Shown here: positions 31,993 to 40,706 of the stretch, in pieces
Numbering within the stretch: the first letter of the stretch is position 1
Layout: the number at the start of each line of letters is the position of its first letter
NCBI GenBank assembly: GCA_018334695.1
Contig: JAGXLO010000011.1
Span: 1 to 41,641 of the forward strand
Direction of reading: 5' to 3'
DNA: 41,641 nucleotides
DNA from: Candidatus Cloacimonadota bacterium
GTDB taxonomy: Bacteria; Cloacimonadota; Cloacimonadia; JGIOTU-2
Notes under the pieces: generated by a model
Told to the model about the DNA's origin: nothing
The model's input: the letters and a program-made list of their open reading frames with translations, nothing else
Database searches by the model: none
Translations under genes and position numbers: made by a program

Positions 31993-34900
31993 ATGAAGTT
32001 GATTGCATTACATTATCAAATCAAAGAAAAAATATTGGACAATCGTTATATAAAAATTTTTAAAATTGAGGATTTTAAAACAGGTGAAGAATTTGCTCTG
32101 CAATTATATACAAGTACTTCTCTGGAGAAAATAAAAACCAGATTTACGCCCAATTTGATGTATGATTTAACTAAAATAACTCATCCAAATCTTATTTCGA
32201 TCAAAGATTTTGGTATCCATGACGATAGTTTTTACACAATCACAGAATATTGCAAATGCAAAAGTTTTGATGAATTTACCCTAAAAGAAGATAATATTGA
32301 TCTGTTTTATGAAATCATCGTAAAAATATGTCATGGTCTGGATTATCTTTATAGTAAACATCTTCTACATAAAGGATTAAAAACAGAAAATATAATTGTC
32401 AATAGAGATGATCCTGATAATGTAGTGGTTAAATTGCTGAATTACGGGGAGAGGAAGATAATTGTTGAATCGGAAAGCCAATCCCCCGGCATAGACATAT
32501 CTTTCCATTACCTGGCGCCTGAGGTATTACACAGCGGTAATTACAATATGCAAACTGACCTTTTTGCTCTGGGAGTGAGTTTATATAAGATCGCAGTGGG
32601 TAATTTTCCTTACTCAATAAATGAAATGAACAGAGTAAAAGAAAAGGACTTTTCCAGTATAATTCCGCAATTTCCCAGTAAGATCAATCCACTTATTGAT
32701 AGAGATTTAGAAAAGCTGCTCTTCAAGTTAATTGCCTTTAATCCAACGGATCGTTTTCGCAATCCGCGAGAAGTTGTTGAATTTATAAACTCAGTTCGGG
32801 ATACAAATTACATAGTTACCTCCAAAACTGATGTTACCCATCATATAGAATCATGCCGGAATATTATCAGAGAAGAAGATACCAAGAAATTAATTCCTTA
32901 TATTAAAAGAGCCATTGATGGTTCCGGTGGTATGGGTTTTATGGTTGGTGATAAAGGTGTAGGTAAGAAAAGTGCTATGCAGTATGAGAAGTTTCAGATC
33001 CTTCTGGAAAAGTCTCTGATTATGCATTATCACTGTGACAGCAATCATAAAGATCCGTTTTTTATGTTGACAAAAGAGATATTTTTTGTTATGAATCAGA
33101 AAGGTAAATCATTTTTTCGTTCTGAGGCTTCAGAAAAATTTCAGGAATTTTTGTTTAAATCAGAAGAAAGATCCCGAGCATTAAACGAAGATAAAAAGAG
33201 TCTGGAACATGATTTTGAATTGGTAAAAGAATATTTAACCTCCTATTCACAAGAACAATCTATAATTTTCTTCATTAGTGATATTGATAGAGCAGAAGCT
33301 GATACTATTGATTTCCTTAAGTATCTGGCAGATGATATAACAAATTATCCATTTTTGGTTATCACAAGTACATATGATCAGTTGATTCCCCGGAATTTTG
33401 CTTCTGGTTTCTCAATCAATATGAAACCACTTAATAAAGATCAAACCAAAAATTTTGTTAATGAATTGCTTAAAACAGCTATTTCGCAAAATCTTGCCGA
33501 TAAAATTTATTATTTTTCCAGTGGCAACCAGTTGATAATAAGGGAATTTGTGAAATATTTATATAATAAGAAGCTACTACAAAAGTATTCTGATGAATTA
33601 ACAGCGGATTTCAAGGAAGAAAAAGTAGAATTGCCCCAAAAAATTCTTAATGTGCTTAAGCTAAAACTGGATCAAATTCCCCACAAGATGCTTGATGATA
33701 TTTCAAAAATCGCAGCAATAAGAACTCCTTATTCCTATTCTCTTTTAAAATATGTATTTCACAAGAAATCTAAAAAAGAAGTATTCAAGCTGTTCAAAAA
33801 ATATGATAAATTTAATATTTTTAAAGTTTATGAGCGTTATAAAAAGCAAGGATATTTTAGGTTTATTTACCCCTGGTTAAAAAGGTTACTAATCCAGAAT
33901 CTGTCACGAGATGAGAAAAATGATATCTCGCAAAGAGTAATTTCGTATTTCAGAGATAAGGAGATTACAGAGCCTTTAATTATCCGAAGCATACTTGAGC
34001 ATTGTAAATTTGTAGAAGATAAATTTGCTGAAATCTATTTTTCTAACATTCATATGAAAATCAATGAAGAGAACAAGGATTATGTCTCTGCCTGGAAAAT
34101 TGCCTATAAGACAGTAAAAAAAGCGGCAAAAATTAAAGATGATTTGGATGAGAAAGTTGTCTATGAACTTGTAGAAGAATTTTTATTGCTTTCGTATAGA
34201 CTCAAGAAAACTGAATTTGATCATTCTGTACTGGATGCTTTTGAGGAATTAATCGAACAAAACTTTATGCTTTCATTTTTAAGAGCAAAAAGTAATATTT
34301 TTTACGATGAAGAGCGAAGTCTTAAATTTTTGGATATTGCCAGGAATCTGGCTACAAAAAAACAGTTGCCGGATGTAAGTTTTGTTTATGTAAATTATAA
34401 TATTATTCAGGGAAATATAGATGAGGCTGAGGATCTTATCGCTGAATTTAATCTAAAAAAATTAACAAAACCTCAGAAAGCAAGGTATTACCTGCTTAAT
34501 TCAATTATTTCTTATGTTAATGGAAATTATGATGATGCACTTGATTATATTAATAGTGCCAGAAGAATAACTGTTTCCGAAAAAATAAATTGGCTGGAAA
34601 CCCGAGTCTATCTAATTAGAGCTGACATTTACAACAAGATTAATGAAGTAGATCAGGCAAAAAAAGAATATTTGAAGGCGGTGGAAAGATCCGTTGAAGT
34701 AGGGGATATCTACAACTTGGCGCTCAGTTATTGTAGCTGGGGAGAATTGTATTACAAAACGGAAAAATTGGGGGAAGGTTTAGATAAAATAAAAGGTTCT
34801 CTGGAGTATTTTAATCAGATAAACAACCCGGCGGGCAAAGCCGGGTCACATCTAAATATGGCTCGAATATATTATAAATTCGGTGATTATAAACCATCTA

Positions 34901-37434
34901 ATCAAAATTTTTTGAAAGCAATAGAGATTGCCAGGAGAATTAGCGATGATAAATTGTTAGCAGAGATAAAGGATAAGTATTCTTTTTTGAAATTCAAAAT
35001 TGATAAACCGGCTGCTTTTCTGGATTTTCTAAAAGAAAACTACACCAGTTATTTTGATAGGGGGAAAATCGAAGAAATAAATTCATTTCTTAAAAATTAT
35101 ATTTTTTCTCTTAACTGGTATGGAAGAGAAAAAGAGATGGAAGAAGTTCTGGAGCAGATTAAAACACAAGATGTGGACCTGAGTTTAGAACAGGAATTTG
35201 TAAATCAGGTAAAAGGTTTAACCTGCGAAGCAGAAGGAAAATACGAGAAAGCAGTAAATTATTATCAAAAAAGTTTTGAGTTGGCAGAGAAGAATCAAAA
35301 TAATTACGCAATGTCGATTTCATATTTTAATTTAGCTAATGCTTTTTATGGCGCTGGTAAATTAAAACAAGCAAATATAAATTGTAAATATGGTCTGTCT
35401 TTAGCCAGGAAAAACGATTTTAGACGCTGGATTAATTATGGGAATTTTTTAACAGCTAAAATTGATTTAAAAGATTCAGACAAAAATTACAGAAATATAA
35501 TCCGTAAATTGATTGAATGCGAAAAAATTTCACGCGGTATGAAGGATTGGGCTATTACTTTGCAGGTTTTTGTTTATACCGCTATGATATATCAAAGAAC
35601 TAACCTCTATAGACGCAAGAAGAAAACGCTAAGAAAGATTAACCATTTAATTAATCCTATTCATAAGGGTATGAATAAGAAAAACCGGGAATTGCTGGAT
35701 AAAAAATTTAAAATTAATTTGGCAAAACAACAAGAAGTACCGGCAGAAATTGTGGCTCCTCGTAAAAAACCTTCCTTAAGCAGACTGCAACATATATTTT
35801 TGGATATTATCCACTTTTCCAGTATAGAGCATTTAAAAACTAAGATACAAGAAATATTTCATGAAATTTTTGGCTTTTATAAATTTGCTATATATATAAA
35901 TGACGAAAAATTTAAAACTTACAAGCTCTGGCTGCACGACGGAATTGAAGAAATAAAGGGAGTTCATGAAGAAAAATTGGAAGCAGCTCACGAAACAAAA
36001 GCTCCGGTTTTTTATAAAGTTGATAAAATTCATTATGGTATAGCCTTGATGGTCATAAAAAGCGAAATAGTAGGGCATATCATATTTTGTGATAAAGGTG
36101 AATTCCCCTTTAATCGCCCGGAAAAATCTCGCATAGGTCTAGCTAGCTTTTACCTGGCTGTGATACTTAAAAAAACTGATGAATATGCCAAAATCGTCTA
36201 TCAAAAAGAGCAGCTCTCTATCTTACAATCTATTACAAGAGACCTTTTGCAAATTACAGAAATTGAAAAATTGAAAGAACGTATAATCGTTGATGGACTA
36301 AGATTAGTGAATGCAGACCATGGATTTTTTATTACTCTTGATAAAAATGATAACTTTGTATTTGACGTTTCGCTAAATGCAGAAGGAGAGATTATACAAA
36401 AAAAATTAATATCAATAAACTATGATATACTGCGTGATGCCTACGAAAATCTGGTCGTGCAAAAGAGAGAATTAGAACAGATAGAGAAAAATTATTTTGT
36501 TTATTGTGCCCCTATAAAAGTAAAGAAAGAACTGTTTGGACTAATATACTTCGATGCTGTTTTAGATGAAAAAAAAGCTGAAACATATCTCAATGACGAA
36601 CTGATGGAAGTATTCCTGCTTAATGTACAAGCTGCGATAAATAATTCTCTGGATTATCGAGAGTTAACACAAGCAAATAAAAAATTACTGGAAATTGAGA
36701 AAGAAAGAACAAAATTCATAAATATTGCTTCTCATGAATTTAATACTCCTATTCAGATCATAAAAGGTTATATGAGTGTCCTGAAAAATAAAGATAGCAA
36801 CGATACTTTAAAGAAAAGGGCTATAAAAATTTTGGATAATAATATCAAAAAATTATCCAATAATATTGATAACGTAATGCAATTGAATGCGCTGGAAAAA
36901 GTAGGTACGGATATCATGCAACAACCCATTGATGTTAAAGAGATTTTGAATGAAATCTACGAAGAATTAGTTGTTTTTGCAGAAAATAGACATCAAAATT
37001 TCACTCTGGATATCGGCTCGAATCTGGCAAAGGTGAAAGCGGAAAAAAACAGTTTATCCAATGCTATAAAGAATTTGGTGCTTAACGCAATAAAATATAC
37101 AGATGATTACGGTGAGATAACTCTAGGTGCAAGACGCTCCCGTCTGAAAAAAGAACAAATCAATAATGAACAAACCATGGTTATCTTTGTAAAAGATACA
37201 GGAGTAGGTATTTCTGCTTATGAGCTGGATAATATTTTCAAAGAGTTTTATGAAGTACAGGAAATTAAATCCCATCACTCCGGTGTGACTGAATTCAAAT
37301 CCTCCGGACTTGGTCTTGGTCTATCATTAACAAAATCTATTGTAGAATTGTTTGATGGTAAAATATGGGTGAAAAGCCGGGTGGGAGAAGGCTCTATTTT
37401 TTATATTGCGCTACCAATCTTCAAAGAAGAATAA
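31993..37434 (+). CDS. Pseudokinase/NTPase/TPR/GAF sensor histidine kinase
   Basis: Giant cytosolic signalling hybrid, 1813 residues. GGAG five bases before the ATG at 31993 selects this start over a TTG at 31966. Order: Ser/Thr-kinase-like domain (about 5-270), NTPase (about 295-600), helical TPR-like repeats (about 640-1200), two GAF-like domains (about 1265-1390 and 1410-1545), HisKA with SHEFNTPI (H1581), HATPase with N-box NLVLNAIKYTDD and G-boxes DTGVGIS and GLGLGLSL (to 1813). The HK half is intact. In the kinase domain the VAIK Lys is Gln37 (ALQL), HRD is HKG and DFG is NYG, so catalysis is not expected; APE is kept. The Walker A GDKGVGKKS has an extra Lys where Ser/Thr is expected. 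No response regulator is adjacent. Confidence 0.92.
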   Translation: MKLIALHYQIKEKILDNRYIKIFKIEDFKTGEEFALQLYTSTSLEKIKTRFTPNLMYDLTKITHPNLISIKDFGIHDDSFYTITEYCKCKSFDEFTLKEDNIDLFYEIIVKICHGLDYLYSKHLLHKGLKTENIIVNRDDPDNVVVKLLNYGERKIIVESESQSPGIDISFHYLAPEVLHSGNYNMQTDLFALGVSLYKIAVGNFPYSINEMNRVKEKDFSSIIPQFPSKINPLIDRDLEKLLFKLIAFNPTDRFRNPREVVEFINSVRDTNYIVTSKTDVTHHIESCRNIIREEDTKKLIPYIKRAIDGSGGMGFMVGDKGVGKKSAMQYEKFQILLEKSLIMHYHCDSNHKDPFFMLTKEIFFVMNQKGKSFFRSEASEKFQEFLFKSEERSRALNEDKKSLEHDFELVKEYLTSYSQEQSIIFFISDIDRAEADTIDFLKYLADDITNYPFLVITSTYDQLIPRNFASGFSINMKPLNKDQTKNFVNELLKTAISQNLADKIYYFSSGNQLIIREFVKYLYNKKLLQKYSDELTADFKEEKVELPQKILNVLKLKLDQIPHKMLDDISKIAAIRTPYSYSLLKYVFHKKSKKEVFKLFKKYDKFNIFKVYERYKKQGYFRFIYPWLKRLLIQNLSRDEKNDISQRVISYFRDKEITEPLIIRSILEHCKFVEDKFAEIYFSNIHMKINEENKDYVSAWKIAYKTVKKAAKIKDDLDEKVVYELVEEFLLLSYRLKKTEFDHSVLDAFEELIEQNFMLSFLRAKSNIFYDEERSLKFLDIARNLATKKQLPDVSFVYVNYNIIQGNIDEAEDLIAEFNLKKLTKPQKARYYLLNSIISYVNGNYDDALDYINSARRITVSEKINWLETRVYLIRADIYNKINEVDQAKKEYLKAVERSVEVGDIYNLALSYCSWGELYYKTEKLGEGLDKIKGSLEYFNQINNPAGKAGSHLNMARIYYKFGDYKPSNQNFLKAIEIARRISDDKLLAEIKDKYSFLKFKIDKPAAFLDFLKENYTSYFDRGKIEEINSFLKNYIFSLNWYGREKEMEEVLEQIKTQDVDLSLEQEFVNQVKGLTCEAEGKYEKAVNYYQKSFELAEKNQNNYAMSISYFNLANAFYGAGKLKQANINCKYGLSLARKNDFRRWINYGNFLTAKIDLKDSDKNYRNIIRKLIECEKISRGMKDWAITLQVFVYTAMIYQRTNLYRRKKKTLRKINHLINPIHKGMNKKNRELLDKKFKINLAKQQEVPAEIVAPRKKPSLSRLQHIFLDIIHFSSIEHLKTKIQEIFHEIFGFYKFAIYINDEKFKTYKLWLHDGIEEIKGVHEEKLEAAHETKAPVFYKVDKIHYGIALMVIKSEIVGHIIFCDKGEFPFNRPEKSRIGLASFYLAVILKKTDEYAKIVYQKEQLSILQSITRDLLQITEIEKLKERIIVDGLRLVNADHGFFITLDKNDNFVFDVSLNAEGEIIQKKLISINYDILRDAYENLVVQKRELEQIEKNYFVYCAPIKVKKELFGLIYFDAVLDEKKAETYLNDELMEVFLLNVQAAINNSLDYRELTQANKKLLEIEKERTKFINIASHEFNTPIQIIKGYMSVLKNKDSNDTLKKRAIKILDNNIKKLSNNIDNVMQLNALEKVGTDIMQQPIDVKEILNEIYEELVVFAENRHQNFTLDIGSNLAKVKAEKNSLSNAIKNLVLNAIKYTDDYGEITLGARRSRLKKEQINNEQTMVIFVKDTGVGISAYELDNIFKEFYEVQEIKSHHSGVTEFKSSGLGLGLSLTKSIVELFDGKIWVKSRVGEGSIFYIALPIFKEE

Positions 37435-37437
37435 ATT

Positions 37438-38097
37438 TTATCTGTGCTTATCTACATCAATTTGAGGACATAATTCAGAGACAGGGCATTTGCTGCAAAA
37501 GGGTGAGATGGGCTTACAGGTATTTTGCCCAAAAGATACTAAATAATCATTATAAATTTTCCAGAATTTTTTAGGCAATTTTTTTCTTAAGGCTTCTTCA
37601 GTTTTTTCGGGTGTTTTTGTGTCCACGTAACCCCAGCGGTTAGAAATTCTATGCACATGCGTATCTACACAAATTCCATATTTATCAAAGCCCAGCACTA
37701 TAACCAGATTGGCAGTTTTCCTTCCAACACCGGGCAGCTTGAGCAATTCATCTAGATCTTGGGGAACTTTACCACCATATTCATCCAAAATTATCTGTGA
37801 AATTTCTAAAATATTTTCTGCTTTTCTGTGATAAAATCCTGCCGGATAGATTAGCTTTTCAATTTTCTTCTTTGACATTTTGAGCATATCATGGGGATTA
37901 TCAGCTCTGGCAAATAAGGCTTTTGATACTTCCGAGGTGACTGCGTCTTTTGTTCTTAAGCTAATGATAGTACTAATAAGAATTTTGTAGGGATCCCGTT
38001 TGCGCTTGGAAATTCTTGTAACTATAGGTTTAGTATAATTTTTGTATTCTTTACCTAAAATTTCAAGAACTTTTTCAATATTTGAGTTGTCTATCAT
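37438..38097 (-). CDS. nth: Endonuclease III
   Basis: DNA glycosylase/AP lyase for oxidised pyrimidines in base excision repair, 219 residues. The helix-hairpin-helix [12 protein letters not shown] (about 114-125) includes the catalytic Lys, and [13 protein letters not shown] (about 135-147) the catalytic Asp. The C-terminal C-x6-C-x2-C-x5-C ([17 protein letters not shown]) binds the 4Fe-4S cluster, and all four Cys are present. It is the last gene of the uvrD-like, zinc-ribbon, yggS, dnaX, nth run and meets the hybrid kinase gene tail to tail with three bases between stops. Confidence 0.97.
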   Translation of the reverse strand: MIDNSNIEKVLEILGKEYKNYTKPIVTRISKRKRDPYKILISTIISLRTKDAVTSEVSKALFARADNPHDMLKMSKKKIEKLIYPAGFYHRKAENILEISQIILDEYGGKVPQDLDELLKLPGVGRKTANLVIVLGFDKYGICVDTHVHRISNRWGYVDTKTPEKTEEALRKKLPKKFWKIYNDYLVSFGQNTCKPISPFCSKCPVSELCPQIDVDKHR

Positions 38098-38112
38098 CTA
38101 ATTATACAGCTT

Positions 38113-39732
38113 CTATTTCTTTTCCTGTCGCAGAATAAAACCATCCAGCTTTTTCATTATTTCGGCGACTTCAGGCGAATGTTTTTTGATATCCTGTAAA
38201 GTTGGAGAGTGAATAAATTTATCCTCTTCTGTTTTTTTGAATTCCGGAACAAATTCTATCTTTGCTTCATAAAAATCGGTTAAAAGATTGGATAGTTGTT
38301 CCCGCGATTCATTCAGTTGTTGGTAAGCCAGTTTTGATTTTGTTGTACAAATAACTTGATTTTTTTGCACCTTGGCAATAATAATATTAGAGAGATAATT
38401 AGCTCGCACTGGCATATCATCAATAATAGAGTCGATGAAGTCTCCCCACTTTAATTTTATTTCTTCTAAATCAACGGATCTTTTTTCAGCTTCTTCCTCC
38501 TCCTCTTCACTTTCTGCTTCAATTTCAGGTTCTAGCTTTTTTTTGACCTCTACTTTAGATTTTTTTTTTAGATTTGGTTTTGAATTTTTAGTTTTTTTTT
38601 CTGCAATATCAGCAGAAATAATCTCAGATTCCAAAGATTCGATATCAACTAATTTATCTAAATTTGAGAGTTTCAATAAAGTGGTTTCCACAAAAAGTAG
38701 GGGCTGCGAATATTTTTTTAGTTTCTCTTTTGCATCAATCAGAATTGTTATAACATAAAGCAGATCTTCTTCTGTAAATTCATCCTTGTATTTTGCGAGT
38801 TCGGAAATATCATCTTCGTGAACTTCTTCTGGAATAATGCCTACCTTTAGGATTAATATATTTCTAAAATATTCAATAAGCCCCAGGATAAATTCTGTGA
38901 TATCATTACCTTCTGCAATAACAGAGTGCAGGTTTTCCAACAGATTTTTATTGTCGTTATTTATGATGTTTTTTACGAGTGTGTGGTAGATGTTTATATC
39001 CACAATGCCAAAAGTATCCAGAACATCATTTTTGGTAATTTTTGCTTTATCTATAGAGACGATCTGATCCAGAAGGCTTAAAGCATCACGCAGACTGCCA
39101 TCAGCTTTTTTGGCAAGCAGGAAAACTGCCTGGTCTTCGATTGTAATATTTTCTTTGTCTGTGATATATTTTATTCTTTGCGTGATTTTTTTGATAGGTA
39201 TGCGATGGAAATCGTATCTTTGGCAGCGAGAAGTAATGGTTGCTGGCAATTTATGTGGTTCTGTAGTAGCAAAGATGAATTTTACATTTTTAGGAGGTTC
39301 TTCCAGAGTTTTCAAAAGAGCATTAAATGCGTTTTTGGAAAGCATGTGGACTTCATCAATGATGTATATTTTAAATTGTGATTTCTGAGGTGGATACAGT
39401 AACTCGTTCTGAATTCTACGAACATCATCCACTCCTGTATTGGAAGCACCGTCAATTTCGATAACATCGGCGGAATCGGAATTGGTTATTTCAAGACAAT
39501 TTTCACATTCGTTACAGGGCTGGGTGGTAGGACCGTCTTTGCAGTTAAGAGCCTTTGAGAGGATTCTTGCCATAGAGGTTTTGCCTACTCCGCGCGGACC
39601 TGTAAAAAGAAAAGCCTGAGCAATTCTATCACTCTTTATGGCATTTTCCAGCGTATCTGTAATGTGATTCTGAGCAATTAATTGCTTAAAATTTTGTGGT
39701 CTGTATTTTCGGGCAAAAACAAGATAAGTCAT
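38113..39732 (-). CDS. dnaX: DNA polymerase III gamma/tau subunit
   Basis: Clamp-loader ATPase and replisome organiser, 539 residues as the full-length tau form. N-terminal FARKYRPQNFKQLI, Walker A GPRGVGKTS (45-53), zinc module with Cys 64/73/76/79, IIDEVHMLS (Walker B), and sensor segments ATTEPHKLPATI and SRCQRYDFHRI are intact. After domain III comes a Lys/Glu-rich linker (about residues 378-425), then a C-terminal tau domain. Its linker is coded by A9, A10 and A8 runs after which the alternative frames end quickly (see separate entry), so a short gamma-like product of about 400 residues is predicted. The gene follows yggS by six bases. Confidence 0.97.
   Translation of the reverse strand: MTYLVFARKYRPQNFKQLIAQNHITDTLENAIKSDRIAQAFLFTGPRGVGKTSMARILSKALNCKDGPTTQPCNECENCLEITNSDSADVIEIDGASNTGVDDVRRIQNELLYPPQKSQFKIYIIDEVHMLSKNAFNALLKTLEEPPKNVKFIFATTEPHKLPATITSRCQRYDFHRIPIKKITQRIKYITDKENITIEDQAVFLLAKKADGSLRDALSLLDQIVSIDKAKITKNDVLDTFGIVDINIYHTLVKNIINNDNKNLLENLHSVIAEGNDITEFILGLIEYFRNILILKVGIIPEEVHEDDISELAKYKDEFTEEDLLYVITILIDAKEKLKKYSQPLLFVETTLLKLSNLDKLVDIESLESEIISADIAEKKTKNSKPNLKKKSKVEVKKKLEPEIEAESEEEEEEAEKRSVDLEEIKLKWGDFIDSIIDDMPVRANYLSNIIIAKVQKNQVICTTKSKLAYQQLNESREQLSNLLTDFYEAKIEFVPEFKKTEEDKFIHSPTLQDIKKHSPEVAEIMKKLDGFILRQEKK
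38525..38600 (-). promoter_or_regulatory. Predicted dnaX slippage/frameshift region
   Basis: On the minus strand three A-runs occur: A9 (38600-38592), A10 (38569-38560) and A8 (38544-38537, followed by G). The last contains the heptamer A AAA AAG in the same phase as in E. coli dnaX; after a -1 shift the reading is GCT AGA ACC TGA (stop at 38527-38525), and after +1 it is AGC TAG. After A10, -1 gives ATC TAA and +1 gives CTA AAG TAG; after A9, -1 gives AAC TAA. AGAGG lies just before the A8 run. Confidence 0.6.
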
Positions 39733-39738
39733 AATGTA

Positions 39739-40401
39739 TTATTTTTCTCGCTTTCCAAATATTTTTGTACCGATTCTTATGATGTTTGCTCCTTCTTCCA
39801 GAGCTATTTTGTAAGAATTTGTCATTCCCATAGAAAGATATTTCATTTCGATGTTGTCAATACCCATTCCATTAAGTTGATCAAATATTTTTTTTGTCTT
39901 TTGGAAATAGGGTCTGGATTTTTCCGGTTCGCCAAAACGTGGTCCCATTGTCATTAATCCCAAAACCTTAAGGTTTCCAAAGTTTGAAACATATTTGGTA
40001 AATTCAATTGCATCTTCCGGTAAGATACCAAATTTTTGTTCTTCCTCACCACTGTTTATCTCTATCAAAACTTTTTGAACTTTATTTATCTTTTTGGCTT
40101 CTTTATTAATTTTGCGAGCCAGTCGTTTGGAATCAAGACTTTCTATCATCTCATAAATAGGTACTACCTCTTTTACCTTATTTCGCTGTAAATGTCCAAT
40201 AAAGTGCCATTCAGCTTTGTCTCCAACCAGTTGATAAACATCAAGGGATTCCTGCACATAATTCTCTCCAATTATCTCAACACCCGCTTCAATAGCCGCC
40301 ATAATCTCATCAGCGGTTCGGGTTTTGGCAGCTGCAACAAGTTTTACCTCATCGGGTATTTCGTCTAAAATTTCCTTAACATTTTTCTTAATATTAGTCA
40401 T
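39739..40401 (-). CDS. YggS-family PLP-binding homeostasis protein
   Basis: PLP-binding protein (COG0325, PLPBP) that buffers vitamin B6 and affects amino-acid balance; no catalytic activity is established for the family. The 220-residue single TIM barrel has LVAAAKTRTADEI with the PLP Lys (about residue 26), GENYVQE, WHFIGHLQRNK (about 67-77), GLMTMGP, and the C-terminal SMGMTNSYKIALEEGANIIRIGTKIFG that holds the phosphate. Usual length. It is located between the zinc-ribbon gene (75 bases, with a palindrome) and dnaX (six bases). Confidence 0.96.
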   Translation of the reverse strand: MTNIKKNVKEILDEIPDEVKLVAAAKTRTADEIMAAIEAGVEIIGENYVQESLDVYQLVGDKAEWHFIGHLQRNKVKEVVPIYEMIESLDSKRLARKINKEAKKINKVQKVLIEINSGEEEQKFGILPEDAIEFTKYVSNFGNLKVLGLMTMGPRFGEPEKSRPYFQKTKKIFDQLNGMGIDNIEMKYLSMGMTNSYKIALEEGANIIRIGTKIFGKREK

Positions 40402-40427
40402 TTTATTCCTCTAAAATAATAATTTTT

Positions 40428-40441
40428 TACAAAATTTTGTA
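40428..40441. promoter_or_regulatory. Perfect 14-base palindrome upstream of yggS
   Basis: TACAAAATTTTGTA is its own reverse complement and lies 27 bases before the yggS start (minus strand), in the 75-base gap after the zinc-ribbon gene. Position and symmetry fit an operator for a dimeric regulator. No terminator-like T-tract follows a stable stem. AT palindromes can arise by chance in such DNA. Confidence 0.3.
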
Positions 40442-40476
40442 TGATAATTTTAAGGTCAAGTTATGTAAGAATAGTT

Positions 40477-40704
40477 CTATTTTATCTCCTGAATTCTCTC
40501 CATCTTAATATATTTTCCTTTATCAATGCCAATTGTTTTACCACAGGTGCATTTTATCTTATCTCCCTCTCTAATACTATTGTCAGTAATAATTTTATTT
40601 TTCCAGCAACGCAAAAGATTGCCTTTGCCAACCTTTTTGTATTTAAAGATTTTGTTCTTACAGCCGGGACATTTTACATCTATTATTCTAGAATTTTTTG
40701 CCAT
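40477..40704 (-). CDS. Small zinc-ribbon protein
   Basis: A 75-residue basic protein of unknown function. Cys pairs CPGC (about 12-15) and CTCG (about 53-55), with one Cys near residue 33 between them, suggest a zinc ribbon or knuckle. It is rich in Lys and Ile and lacks a membrane segment. It starts two bases after the stop of the helicase gene, so the two are almost surely one transcript, and it may be a partner of the helicase or simply a small nucleic-acid-binding protein. No family name is recognised. Only weak GAG precedes the ATG, as expected if translation is coupled. Confidence 0.75.
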   Translation of the reverse strand: MAKNSRIIDVKCPGCKNKIFKYKKVGKGNLLRCWKNKIITDNSIREGDKIKCTCGKTIGIDKGKYIKMERIQEIK

Positions 40705-40706
40705 AA

